Of a stretch of DNA of 64,000 bases, positions 29,284-39,672 are shown piece by piece (the stretch's first letter is position 1; each line of letters begins with the position of its first letter). Position numbers and translations under genes: made by a program. This DNA comes from Streptomyces sp. APSN-46.1 (GTDB lineage: Bacteria > Actinomycetota > Actinomycetes > Streptomycetales > Streptomycetaceae). The stretch covers positions 62,001 through 126,000 of the forward strand of contig NZ_JALGRF010000015.1 of NCBI RefSeq assembly GCF_022815725.1, read 5' to 3'. The notes under the pieces are model-generated. The model had not been told where the DNA came from. It made no database searches and saw nothing but the letters and a program-made list of their open reading frames with translations.

Positions 29284-30030
29284 ATGTCGCCCTACGACCC
29301 GTCGGCCTTTCCGCCCTTCGCCGTCACCGTCGACCTGGTCGTGCTCACCGTGCGGCGCCACGCGCTCTGCGCGCTGGTCGTCCGACGGGGTGAGCAGCCG
29401 TTCCAGGGGCGCTGGGCGCTGCCCGGCGGTTTTGTCCGCGGTGACGAGGACCTGGCGGCGGCCGCCGCCCGTGAGCTCTCCGAGGAAACCGGGCTGTGCG
29501 CGCACGACCCGGCCGACCCCGGTCTGGGCAACGGGGCGCATCTCGAACAGCTCGCCACCTACGGGGACCCGGGGCGGGACCCCCGCATGCGGGTGGTCAG
29601 CGTGGCGCACCTGGTGCTGGCCCCCGACCTGCCCGCACCGCGGGCCGGCGGCGACGCCAACAGCGCGCGCTGGGCCCCCGTCGACGAACTCCTGCCGGTC
29701 GGCGACCAGGCATCCGAGGGGCTCGCGTTCGACCACGCCCGGATCCTCGCCGACGGCGTGGAGCGGGCCCGTTCGAAGATCGAGTACTCCTCCCTGGCCA
29801 CCGCCTTCTGCCCGCCCGAGTTCACCGTCGGCGAGCTGCGCCGGGTGTACGAGGCGGTGTGGGGCGTGGCTCTCGACCCGCGCAACTTCCACCGCAAGGT
29901 CACCGGGACCCCCGGGTTCCTGGTGCCGGCCGGAGGGACGACGACCCGTCAGGGCGGGCGTCCGGCCCAGCTGTTCCGGGCGGGCGGGGCGACCCTGCTC
30001 AACCCGCCGATGCTGCGTCCGGAAGTCTGA
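29284..30030 (+). CDS. NrtR-like Nudix-domain transcriptional regulator
   Basis: A 248-aa protein with an N-terminal Nudix domain and a C-terminal winged helix (EFTVGELRRVYEAVWGVALDPRNFHRKV near 178-205), the architecture of NrtR regulators of NAD metabolism. The Nudix box is intact: GGFVRGDE followed by RELSEETGL near residues 47-69. Many NrtR proteins have lost hydrolase residues, so this one may still hydrolyse a nucleotide sugar. The start is ATG 29284 with a -10 hexamer 6 nt away. No NAD gene is adjacent, so its target is not evident. Confidence 0.85.
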   Translation: MSPYDPSAFPPFAVTVDLVVLTVRRHALCALVVRRGEQPFQGRWALPGGFVRGDEDLAAAAARELSEETGLCAHDPADPGLGNGAHLEQLATYGDPGRDPRMRVVSVAHLVLAPDLPAPRAGGDANSARWAPVDELLPVGDQASEGLAFDHARILADGVERARSKIEYSSLATAFCPPEFTVGELRRVYEAVWGVALDPRNFHRKVTGTPGFLVPAGGTTTRQGGRPAQLFRAGGATLLNPPMLRPEV

Positions 30031-30034
30031 CGCC

Positions 30035-30076
30035 GCTCCGGCGACAGCGGGAACAGCACCGGCGCCGCGCCGGAGC
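30035..30076 (+). terminator. Hairpin after the Nudix regulator gene
   Basis: GCTCCGGCG (30035-30043) and CGCCGGAGC (30068-30076) are perfect 9-bp arms around a 24-nt loop, directly after the stop. Confidence 0.5.
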
Positions 30077-30164
30077 GCCTCCGCAGAAAATCGGACATAT
30101 CGCGTTATCTTGTTTGCGGTACTCACCCTGCCGCAGAGCGGTCTCACCCCCCGCGAGAGAAGCG

Positions 30165-31949
30165 ATGCTCCAGGCCATCGGACTCACCAGCACACCCCGT
30201 CGAGACCTCCCGCCCCTCGTGGACGACCTCACGTTCGAGGCCCGCCCCGGGTGCGTGACAGCCCTGCTCGGCGAGCCGGGCTCGGGCAAGACCACCGCCC
30301 TGCGGCTCATGCTCGAACTCGAACCGGGCCGCGGCGTCACCTACTTCCGCGGTCGCCCGCTGCACCGGATCCCGCACCCCGGCCGTGAGGTCGGCGTCCT
30401 GCTCGGCGATGTTCCCGGCAACCCGTCGCGGACGGTCCGCAACCAGCTGCGGATGCTCTGCGCCGCCGCCGGGGTGCCGGCCTCCCGGGCCGACGCCGTG
30501 CTGGAGGTCGTCGGCATCGCGGGCTTGCGCGACCAGCGTCTCGGTTCGCTCTCGCGCGGCATGGAGCGCCGGTTCGGGCTCGCCGCCGCCCTGCTCGCCG
30601 ACCCCTGCACACTGCTCCTCGACGAGCCCGCCGCCGGACTGTCCCCCCGCGAGGGAGGCTGGCTGCACGGGCTGCTGCGCGGCCACGCCTCCCTCGGCGG
30701 TGCGGTGCTCTTCACCACCGCCGACGCGAAGGAGGCCGCCCGCAGCGCCGACCGGGTCGTCTCCATCGAGTCGGGCCGGCTCGTCGCCGACCAGGACGCC
30801 GCGGAGTTCGCCCGTACCCGGCTGCGCCCGCGCGTCGCCGTGCGCACCCCGCACGCCGCCCGCCTGGCGGACGTACTGGGCCGCGAGGCCCGCGCCGCCC
30901 AGCGGGCGGTGGAGATCGTCGAGGAGAGCGGCAGCCGGCTTTCGGTGTACGGCACCAACTGCGCCGAGGTCGGCGAGGCGGCGTTCCGCAACGGCGTGCT
31001 GGTCCACCAGCTCGCCGACGAAACCGGTGATGCCGGGGCGCCGCTCCCACCCGTGCCGCGGGCCCGCACCGAAACGGGGGCCGCCGCCCGCGTACCCGAC
31101 GCGGCGGCTCGCGAGACCTCCGCCGGCAGGCCGGGGAGGCCCCGGTCCGAACGGCCCGTCTCCGCCGTACGCAGGATTGGCGGCCCGCTGCGACCACTGC
31201 GCTACGAACTGTGCCGGGTCTTCGGTACCGCCGCCCCTGTCCTGACCGCGGCCCTGGTCGTCGCCGCCTCCGCCATCACGGCCCTGGTACTCGCCCGGGC
31301 CGGACATACCCCGCAGAACCGGCTGCTCGCCGCCTGGCCCGAGCTGCTCCCCCTGCCGCCCGCGGCCCTCGGCGCCGGACTACTCGGCGCCCTGGCCTTC
31401 GGCGAGGAGTACCGCTACCCCGCGCTCGCGGCCGACCGCGGCACCGTTCCGCGCCGGATGGGACTGCTCGCCGCCAAGCTCGGTGTCACCGCGGTCCTCG
31501 CGCTGCTCCTGGGCGTGCTCGCGGTGGCCGCGGACGCCGCCGTCCTGAGGCTGGTCTTCGACAGCGGCCCGCTGCGTTCTCCGACGGAGTGGGTCTCCCC
31601 GGCGGCGAGTTGGGCGGGACTGCTCATCGGCTGCGCCTGGGCCGGCGTCCTGGCCTCCGGGGTGTTCCGGTCCGCCGCGGCCGGCGTGGCCGCGGTGCTC
31701 GCCGTACCGGTGATCGTCGTTCCGCTGGTGCGCAAGGTAGTGGACGGGCCGTCCGCATACCCGGCCGACGGACTCGCCACCCGGCTGCGGGGCCTCAGCT
31801 GGGCACAGTGGCCCCCGGAGGCGGACCGGCTGGTCCACGGGGCCCTGCGGGTGATGGCCCAACCCGTGGGGACGGCTCTGGTGTTGTCGCTGATGGTCCT
31901 GTTGTGCGCCTATGGGTTCACAGGACTGCGCGGCCGGGTCCGTTGGTAA
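30165..31949 (+). CDS. ABC transporter with fused ATPase and permease domains
   Basis: A 594-aa single-chain ABC transporter. The ATPase occupies residues 1-230, with Walker A GEPGSGKTT near 36 and Walker B LLLDEPAAGL near 150. The signature is the atypical LSRGMERR in place of LSGGQ. A Pro/Arg-rich linker near 300-340 leads to about six membrane helices (from LTAALVVAASAITALVL on), like ABC-2 permeases. The order is ATPase first, unlike ABC exporters of the MsbA type. ATG 30165 has GAGAGAAG upstream. The substrate is unknown. The gene lies just before whiH, in the same direction. Confidence 0.82.
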   Translation: MLQAIGLTSTPRRDLPPLVDDLTFEARPGCVTALLGEPGSGKTTALRLMLELEPGRGVTYFRGRPLHRIPHPGREVGVLLGDVPGNPSRTVRNQLRMLCAAAGVPASRADAVLEVVGIAGLRDQRLGSLSRGMERRFGLAAALLADPCTLLLDEPAAGLSPREGGWLHGLLRGHASLGGAVLFTTADAKEAARSADRVVSIESGRLVADQDAAEFARTRLRPRVAVRTPHAARLADVLGREARAAQRAVEIVEESGSRLSVYGTNCAEVGEAAFRNGVLVHQLADETGDAGAPLPPVPRARTETGAAARVPDAAARETSAGRPGRPRSERPVSAVRRIGGPLRPLRYELCRVFGTAAPVLTAALVVAASAITALVLARAGHTPQNRLLAAWPELLPLPPAALGAGLLGALAFGEEYRYPALAADRGTVPRRMGLLAAKLGVTAVLALLLGVLAVAADAAVLRLVFDSGPLRSPTEWVSPAASWAGLLIGCAWAGVLASGVFRSAAAGVAAVLAVPVIVVPLVRKVVDGPSAYPADGLATRLRGLSWAQWPPEADRLVHGALRVMAQPVGTALVLSLMVLLCAYGFTGLRGRVRW

Positions 31950-32154
31950 CGGATCGTTGGTGATCATTCCGATGCCGGAGGAGTCGCCAACCAGACCGTT
32001 GAAGTCCGCATCACGCGAAGCGGACCGCAACTCCCCGCAAATGGCCCGGTTCTTTACGATAAGTCGTCAATTGCGTAGGTGGCACCGATCACCCTTTCGT
32101 GTGCTTTTCAGCAAAGACCTCAAGGGCGATGGAGGCGAGGCCGACAAAGGATGC

Positions 32155-33042
32155 GTGAGTACCCTTGCGCACACCATGATGACCACCGCCCGCCACGCCG
32201 AATCCGGCCTCGCCGGTCCGGGCGAACTCGACCGCTACCCCTACGCGGAGACCCCCGGGTCCGAGCGCGTGGGAGCGCCCCACTGGGACGGAGGCGATGT
32301 CGAGTTGAGCCGGGTCGGCCGTCGCGCGGCAGGAAGCCGCGGTCGCGGACTGCACGGCCAACTCGTCCAGCAGCTCGGCCAGATGATCGTTTCCGGCGAC
32401 CTGGGCGCGGACCGTCCGCTGGTCCCCGAGGAGATCGGGCAGCGCTTCGAGGTCTCCCGTACGGTCGTCCGCGAATCGCTGCGGGTCCTGGAGGCCAAAG
32501 GCCTCGTCAGCGCCCGGCCCAATGTCGGCACCCGGGTCCGTCCGGTCGCCGACTGGAACCTGCTCGACCCCGACATCATCGAGTGGCGGGCCTTCGGCCC
32601 CCAGCGCGACGACCAGCGCCGCGAGCTCAACGAACTCCGCTGGACCATCGAGCCGCTCGCCGCGCGCCTCGCCGCCGGACACGGCCGCCCGGACATCCAG
32701 CAGCGCCTCGCCGACATGGTCGAGATCATGGGCCACGCTCTGGGCCAGGGTGACTCGATCACCTTCGCGCGCGCGGACAACGAGTTCCACTCCCTCCTCA
32801 TTCAGGTCGCCGGCAACCGCATGCTGGAGCACCTTTCCGGCATCGTCTCCTCCGCCCTCCACGTCTCCGGCAGCCCCATCACCGCATGTGAACGCCCCAG
32901 CGAGAGCTGCGTCGCACACCACGCGCGGATGGTCGAGGCCCTGGCCGCGGGCGACGCGACGGGAGCCGAGAACGCCATGCGTCAGCTTCTGACGGTGCAT
33001 CCGGAGGTCGAGCGCGTGGTCCCCGCCCCGCGCGAGCACTGA
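32155..33042 (+). CDS. whiH: Sporulation transcription factor WhiH (GntR family, FadR subfamily)
   Basis: A 295-aa GntR regulator needed for septation of aerial hyphae in Streptomyces. The winged helix lies near residues 72-130 (LVQQLGQMIVSGDLG, IGQRFEVSRTVVRESLRVLEAKGLVSARPNVGTRV). An all-helical FCD/FadR ligand domain follows (ELRWTIEPLAARLAAGH, ADNEFHSLLIQVAGNRMLEHL). GTG 32155 has AAAGGA 4 nt upstream and gives VSTLAHTMMTTA, which I recall as the S. coelicolor WhiH start. Position immediately upstream of hrdB supports the name. In S. coelicolor whiH is transcribed by the sporulation sigma factor WhiG. Confidence 0.9.
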   Translation: MSTLAHTMMTTARHAESGLAGPGELDRYPYAETPGSERVGAPHWDGGDVELSRVGRRAAGSRGRGLHGQLVQQLGQMIVSGDLGADRPLVPEEIGQRFEVSRTVVRESLRVLEAKGLVSARPNVGTRVRPVADWNLLDPDIIEWRAFGPQRDDQRRELNELRWTIEPLAARLAAGHGRPDIQQRLADMVEIMGHALGQGDSITFARADNEFHSLLIQVAGNRMLEHLSGIVSSALHVSGSPITACERPSESCVAHHARMVEALAAGDATGAENAMRQLLTVHPEVERVVPAPREH

Positions 33043-33170
33043 CGGGCGAACGCGTGGGGGCATGCGGGTGCACCAGTGGTCGCCGGGCCCGGCCGGGTCC
33101 GGCGACACGAGCGTGACGGCCCGGCGCCCGGCGGCGTCCCAGAGCCCCTCCGAAGGTCTGCTCCCGCCCC

Positions 33171-33231
33171 GGAAGGCCCCAGAAGCCCCACCGGAAGCCC
33201 CTCGGAAGGCGCGCGGAAGGCGCCCGGAACG
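33171..33231. repeat. Phased GGAAG direct repeats
   Basis: GAAG motifs start at 33172, 33182, 33194, 33205 and 33216, with a GAAC variant at 33227. The spacings are 10, 12, 11, 11 and 11 bp, one helical turn each. An isolated GAAGG lies at 33152. Confidence 0.6.
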
Positions 33232-33320
33232 CGGCTCTGGCGGACCGCCCGGGCCCCGCGTATGACCGTATGACCGGCTTGGGCGCAAACGAGATGTGAC
33301 TCGGGCCACGAAGATTGGGC

Positions 33321-33347
33321 GTAACGCTCCGCGACGTCACGCGATGA
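33321..33347 (+). promoter_or_regulatory. Candidate ECF-sigma promoter of hrdB
   Basis: GTAACG (33321-33326) and CGATGA (33342-33347) are 15 nt apart. The AAC-containing -35 is typical of ECF sigma factors. From established work, hrdB is transcribed mainly by the ECF sigma ShbA. A start near 33354 would give a 160-nt leader. Confidence 0.5.
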
Positions 33348-33514
33348 CCTAAGAGGTGATGGCCGACGGAGGGAACACAGCAGCCCTTGCGGGTGCTGTG
33401 CAGCTCCCCGGTCCCTGCCCGCGCCCCCGGCCCATCCCCAGTCGGTGGTCGTCGGCTCCGGTCCAGCACCAGGCCGGGGTCGGAAGCCGTTTCCATCGTT
33501 CCGAGAGGTTGTTC

Positions 33515-35086
33515 GTGTCGGCCAGCACATCCCGTACGCTCCCGCCGGAGATCGCCGATTCCGAGTCCGTGATGGCGCTCATCGAGCGGGGCAAGGCCGA
33601 GGGGCAGATCGCCGGCGATGACGTGCGTCGGGCCTTCGAGGCTGACCAGATTCCTGCGACCCAGTGGAAGAATGTTCTGCGCAGCCTCAACCAGATCCTC
33701 GAGGAAGAGGGTGTGACGCTGATGGTCAGTGCCGCGGAGTCGCCCAAGCGCACCACCCGCAAGAGCGTCGCAGCGAAGAGCCCGGCCAAGCGGACGGCCA
33801 CGAAGACCGTCGCGGCGAAGACGGCGGCAGAGCCGGCCGCCGCCACCGCGGCCCCGGAGGCCGACCCCGCGGAGCCCGAGACCGCGGACGCCCTGGCCCA
33901 GGAGCCCGGAACCGAAGCGCCCGCCAAGAAGACGGCCGCGAAGAAGACGGCGGCCAAGAAGACCGCCGCGAAGAAGACCACCGCGAAGAAGACGGCCGCC
34001 AAGAAGACCGCGGCCAAGAAGGACGCCGACGAGGCCGGCGACGAAGAGTCCGCCGAGGATGCGCCCGGCGCGGCCAAGGGCGAGGCCGAAGAGGAAGAGG
34101 ACGGCGCCGAGAGCAAGGGCTTCGTCATCTCGGACGACGAGGACGACGCCCCGGCCCAGCAGGTCGCCGTCGCGGGTGCCACCGCCGACCCGGTCAAGGA
34201 CTACCTCAAGCAGATCGGCAAGGTGCCGCTGCTCAACGCCGAGCAGGAGGTCGAGCTCGCCAAGCGCATCGAGGCGGGCCTGTTCGCCGAGGACAAGCTG
34301 GCGAACTCCGACAAACTGGCGCCCAAGCTCAAGCGCGAGCTGGAGATCATCGCCGAGGACGGCCGCCGCGCCAAGAACCACCTGCTGGAGGCCAACCTCC
34401 GCCTCGTGGTCTCCCTCGCCAAGCGCTACACCGGCCGCGGCATGCTCTTCCTGGACCTGATCCAGGAGGGCAACCTGGGTCTGATCCGCGCGGTCGAGAA
34501 GTTCGACTACACCAAGGGCTACAAGTTCTCCACGTACGCGACCTGGTGGATCCGGCAGGCGATCACCCGCGCCATGGCCGACCAGGCCCGCACCATCCGC
34601 ATCCCCGTGCACATGGTCGAGGTCATCAACAAGCTCGCCCGCGTGCAGCGCCAGATGCTCCAGGACCTGGGCCGCGAGCCCACCCCGGAGGAGCTGGCCA
34701 AGGAACTCGACATGACCCCCGAGAAGGTCATCGAGGTCCAGAAGTACGGCCGCGAGCCGATCTCCCTGCACACCCCGCTCGGCGAGGACGGCGACAGCGA
34801 GTTCGGTGACCTGATCGAGGACTCCGAGGCGGTCGTCCCGGCGGACGCGGTCTCCTTCACGCTGCTCCAGGAGCAGCTGCACTCGGTGCTCGACACCCTC
34901 AGCGAGCGCGAGGCCGGCGTGGTCTCGATGCGCTTCGGCCTCACGGACGGCCAGCCCAAGACCCTGGACGAGATCGGCAAGGTCTACGGCGTCACGCGTG
35001 AGCGCATCCGCCAGATCGAGTCCAAGACGATGTCGAAGCTGCGCCACCCGTCCCGCTCGCAGGTGCTGCGCGACTACCTCGACTGA
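33515..35086 (+). CDS. hrdB: RNA polymerase principal sigma factor HrdB
   Basis: The 523-aa essential group 1 sigma-70 factor that directs RNA polymerase to housekeeping promoters. Region 1.1 begins near residue 15 (SVMALIERGKAEGQI). A Lys/Ala tract with seven AAKKT-like repeats lies near 138-170. Region 2 shows NLGLIRAVEKFDYTKGYKFSTYATWWIRQAITRAM and region 4 TLDEIGKVYGVTRERIRQIESKTMSKLRH. GTG 33515 (VSASTSRTLPPEI) has GAGAGG 6 nt upstream. The longer frame from 33356 lies in the leader. A perfect 13-bp hairpin follows the stop. Confidence 0.97.
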   Translation: MSASTSRTLPPEIADSESVMALIERGKAEGQIAGDDVRRAFEADQIPATQWKNVLRSLNQILEEEGVTLMVSAAESPKRTTRKSVAAKSPAKRTATKTVAAKTAAEPAAATAAPEADPAEPETADALAQEPGTEAPAKKTAAKKTAAKKTAAKKTTAKKTAAKKTAAKKDADEAGDEESAEDAPGAAKGEAEEEEDGAESKGFVISDDEDDAPAQQVAVAGATADPVKDYLKQIGKVPLLNAEQEVELAKRIEAGLFAEDKLANSDKLAPKLKRELEIIAEDGRRAKNHLLEANLRLVVSLAKRYTGRGMLFLDLIQEGNLGLIRAVEKFDYTKGYKFSTYATWWIRQAITRAMADQARTIRIPVHMVEVINKLARVQRQMLQDLGREPTPEELAKELDMTPEKVIEVQKYGREPISLHTPLGEDGDSEFGDLIEDSEAVVPADAVSFTLLQEQLHSVLDTLSEREAGVVSMRFGLTDGQPKTLDEIGKVYGVTRERIRQIESKTMSKLRHPSRSQVLRDYLD

Positions 35087-35112
35087 CCGGGCCGTCGGCC
35101 GGGAGCCTCATC

Positions 35113-35142
35113 AGTGGCCGTGCGCGGGTGCGCACGGCCACT
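35113..35142 (+). terminator. hrdB terminator
   Basis: AGTGGCCGTGCGC and GCGCACGGCCACT are perfect 13-bp arms around GGGT, 26 nt after the stop. Confidence 0.8.
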
Positions 35143-35192
35143 GGGCATTCCACTCTGGGTGCAGTCACACACACTCGGAGTCAGGAGCCCAC

Positions 35193-36110
35193 ATGCGTCG
35201 TCCCCTTGCCCGTCTCCTGGCGGGTGCGCTGACCCTGGTGGCCGGTGCGGCCACCGCACCGCTCACCCAGGCCCCGAAGGCGGCCGCGGACAGCGTGGTC
35301 ATAGGCGGGAAGCCGGTCAAGGTGGCCGACAGCCCCTGGGTGGTGGCCCTCGCCAGCCGTGACCGGTTCGGAGGTACGAGGGGCGGGCAGTTCTGCGGGG
35401 GTGTGATCGTCGCCCCGACCAAGGTGCTCACCGCCGCCCACTGCCTGGGGCGCGAGGTCCTGGGCGGCCCGGTCGAGTCCCTCCCCGACTTCCGGGTGAT
35501 CACTGGACGTACGGAGCTGCGGGCGGACGACGGCCGGGAGATCGCGGTGCGCGGAGCCCGCGTGAACCCGGGCTACGACCCCGCCAGCAACGCCGGGGAC
35601 CTCGCCGTACTGGAACTCGAGGAAGCCGTGCCGGCGCACTACGTACTCCCCGTGGCCGAGGGCGGCGATCCCGGCTACCAGGCCGGAACCGAGGCCGCCG
35701 TATACGGCTGGGGAGACACGAGCGGGTTCGGCGACTACGCGTACGGGCTGCGCGCCGCGCCGGTGACGGTGCTGGAGGACGAGGTCTGCGAGGCGGCCTA
35801 TCCGGGCGACCGTGACGGGAAGTACCTGGCCGACTCCATGGTGTGCGCGGGTGACCGGGATGGTGGCAAGGACGCCTGCCAGGGGGACAGCGGGGGGCCG
35901 CTGGTGGCCCGGGGCCGGCTCATCGGGGTCGTGTCCTGGGGGCGCGGCTGTGGGCTGGCGGACAGTCCGGGCGTCTACACGAGGATCGCGCCGCTGGCCG
36001 GCTTCGTGAGCGCCGCCGAGACGGCCTCCTGGCCGGCGCGGGACCAGAACGCCACCCAGGGTGCCCACGGGCTCTCTGGGCCCGCCACAAGCCCCGCCAA
36101 GGGGGCATAG
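35193..36110 (+). CDS. Secreted trypsin-like serine protease
   Basis: A 305-aa S1-family protease with an N-terminal signal peptide (MRRPLARLLAGALTLVAG, cleavage probably after AKAAA-like residues near 33). The catalytic triad is visible: LTAAHC (His near 83), GDLAVLEL (Asp near 134) and GDSGGP (Ser near 233). Cysteines in GGQFCGG and CAGDRDGGKDAC would form the usual disulfides. An Asp six residues before the Ser motif (KDACQGDSGG) suggests trypsin-like Lys/Arg specificity. ATG 35193 has CAGGAG upstream. It probably acts outside the cell. Confidence 0.9.
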   Translation: MRRPLARLLAGALTLVAGAATAPLTQAPKAAADSVVIGGKPVKVADSPWVVALASRDRFGGTRGGQFCGGVIVAPTKVLTAAHCLGREVLGGPVESLPDFRVITGRTELRADDGREIAVRGARVNPGYDPASNAGDLAVLELEEAVPAHYVLPVAEGGDPGYQAGTEAAVYGWGDTSGFGDYAYGLRAAPVTVLEDEVCEAAYPGDRDGKYLADSMVCAGDRDGGKDACQGDSGGPLVARGRLIGVVSWGRGCGLADSPGVYTRIAPLAGFVSAAETASWPARDQNATQGAHGLSGPATSPAKGA

Positions 36111-36238
36111 CGGACGTATGTACGGGTCGCGAACGCGCTCGAACATGAGGACGGGCGGCATCCCTGGGTCTCAGAGGTGCCGCCCGTCGACCGGCCTGGC
36201 CGGTCCTGGCTCGTCGGATGTCGAGGTGTAGGCCTGTG

Positions 36239-36472
36239 TCAGCGGTCCTCGGTGTCGGCGTTTGCAGCCGGAGCGGACGTAAGCCGCTCGGTCTCATCCT
36301 GTATTTCCGCGGCGATCTTCTTGAGTTCCGGCTCGAACTTACGCCCGTGGTGGGCGCAGAAGAGCAGTTCACCGCCGCTCAGCAGGACGACGCGCAGATA
36401 TGCCTGGGCGCCGCAACGGTCGCATCGGTCAGCGGCCGTCAGCGGGGTCGCGGGTGTCAGAACAGTAGTCAC
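36239..36472 (-). CDS. Small zinc-ribbon-like protein
   Basis: A 77-aa protein with two Cys/His pairs, CDRCGAQA and FCAHHGRKF, spaced as in a zinc ribbon, then a charged helix (ELKKIAAEIQDETERL). Similar short proteins are conserved next to hrdB and parE in Streptomyces (DUF7455-like, from memory). It may bind RNA polymerase, DNA or another protein, but the function is unknown. GTG 36472 is preceded by AGAGGCG on the minus strand. It is divergent from parE and convergent with the protease gene. Confidence 0.75.
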   Translation of the reverse strand: MTTVLTPATPLTAADRCDRCGAQAYLRVVLLSGGELLFCAHHGRKFEPELKKIAAEIQDETERLTSAPAANADTEDR

Positions 36473-36914
36473 GTCGCCTCTTCTCTAGCTCGACGAGCTG
36501 TCGTACCAGGGTCAACATCCAACCAGGCCGAAAACGTTCCCGCTCGCGGCTTTTCCTCGAAACTTCCTTCCGAAGCTGGCCGGCTGCTGCCGGTTGGCGG
36601 CGAAGGACCGTATGCGTTGCTTTACGGTTTCGCGTTGTCAGTCGTTCGCTGTAGCAGTTCCCGTCCTCCCCGGCGTGAGTGCCGGTTGTGCATGAGGACG
36701 TGCCCGAACCCTAAATGGTTCATGCGTGGAAGGGAACGTGATGTTTGCTTCACCCGCCCGGGGGATCGAACAACCGTGCGGATCTGGACTAGGCTGATGA
36801 AGGGCATGGGTGGCGTTGCATCGGCTCTACCAGGCCTCGGTACCCTCTGACGGGCACCCACCCACCCCTGTGCCCAGCCGGGCCAGAAAAGAAATTCAGC
36901 GAGGAGCGAACTGC
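36473..36914. other. Divergent intergenic region before parE
   Basis: This 442-bp stretch is less GC-rich than its neighbours. It holds a possible parE promoter with TAGGCT at 36790-36795 and a weak TCGAAC at 36766-36771, 18 nt upstream. A small inverted repeat GAACC-ctaaat-GGTTC lies at 36706-36721. I see no gene in it. Confidence 0.45.
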
Positions 36915-39035
<2,121 letters not shown>

Positions 39036-39065
39036 GGCGGCGGGGCGCCACACCCCCCCGGCACA

Positions 39066-39109
39066 CCGGCGCTCTTCACTCCATCACCTGAAGGGGTGAA
39101 GAGCGCCGG
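39066..39109 (+). terminator. parE terminator
   Basis: Arms at 39066-39082 and 39093-39109 pair in 16 of 17 positions around a 10-nt loop, 31 nt after the stop. Confidence 0.8.
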
Positions 39110-39186
39110 ACATCAGTCCGGAAAGCGACCATTGCGCACATCCTTGTGGACACGCGGCCAATGCGGCGGCGGGCAAGGAGAGTTCG

Positions 39187-39672
39187 GTGGACAAGCACGA
39201 AGGTCGTGATGCCGGAACGATCCGGCTGGACGACCCCTGGTACGACGCGCTGGCCGTCGGCTGGGGCGAGGGCGGGGACGCGGCCCCGCCGCGTCCGGCC
39301 CCCGGCGGCCGCCCCGCGCCCGGCGCATCCGACATCTACCTCGAAGTGCAGCGCAGCGCCGCCTTCCAGGAGGTCCGCAGCCGCTACCGCGGATTCGTCG
39401 TCCCGGCGACCGCCGGCTTCTTCCTCTGGTACCTCGCCTACGTGGTCGCCGCGACCGCCGCGCCCGGGGTGATGGCCCGGCCCGTGGCCGGCGCGGTCAA
39501 CGTGGCCCTGCTGGCGGGACTCGGCCAGTTCCTCAGCACCTTCCTGCTGACCTGGGCCTACACCCGGCACGCGCGGCTCCGCCGGGACCGGGCGGCCCTG
39601 GACCTGCGCTGGACGGTGTTCGAGCAGGAGCGCGGCCAGGAGCGGTCCCGTAGCCGGGGAGCCGACCGGTGA
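39187..39672 (+). CDS. DUF485 membrane protein, partner of the symporter
   Basis: A 161-aa protein with a Pro-rich N-terminus. Its DUF485 core (VQRSAAFQEVRSRYRGFVVPATAGFFLWYLAYVV) carries two membrane helices near residues 75-125. Such proteins (YjcH type) are regularly encoded just before acetate/solute symporters and probably assist them. GTG 39187 has AAGGAG 5 nt upstream. Its TGA overlaps the GTG of the symporter gene by 4 nt (GTGA), indicating translational coupling. Confidence 0.88.
   Translation: MDKHEGRDAGTIRLDDPWYDALAVGWGEGGDAAPPRPAPGGRPAPGASDIYLEVQRSAAFQEVRSRYRGFVVPATAGFFLWYLAYVVAATAAPGVMARPVAGAVNVALLAGLGQFLSTFLLTWAYTRHARLRRDRAALDLRWTVFEQERGQERSRSRGADR

Larger units (their letters stand above)
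33043..33514 (+). other. whiH-hrdB intergenic region
   Basis: These 472 bp contain a helically phased GGAAG array (33171-33231), an ECF-type promoter candidate (33321-33347) and a leader of about 160 nt. I see no convincing gene. Short open frames here have no ribosome site or family features. Confidence 0.6.

Noticed and set aside
31950..32154. Search for a WhiG-type promoter (TAAA-N15/16-GCCGATAA) before whiH
   Set aside because: Only partial matches were found: TACGATAA at 32055-32062 and TCCGATGC at 31968-31975. Neither has a correctly spaced -35, so no promoter is claimed.
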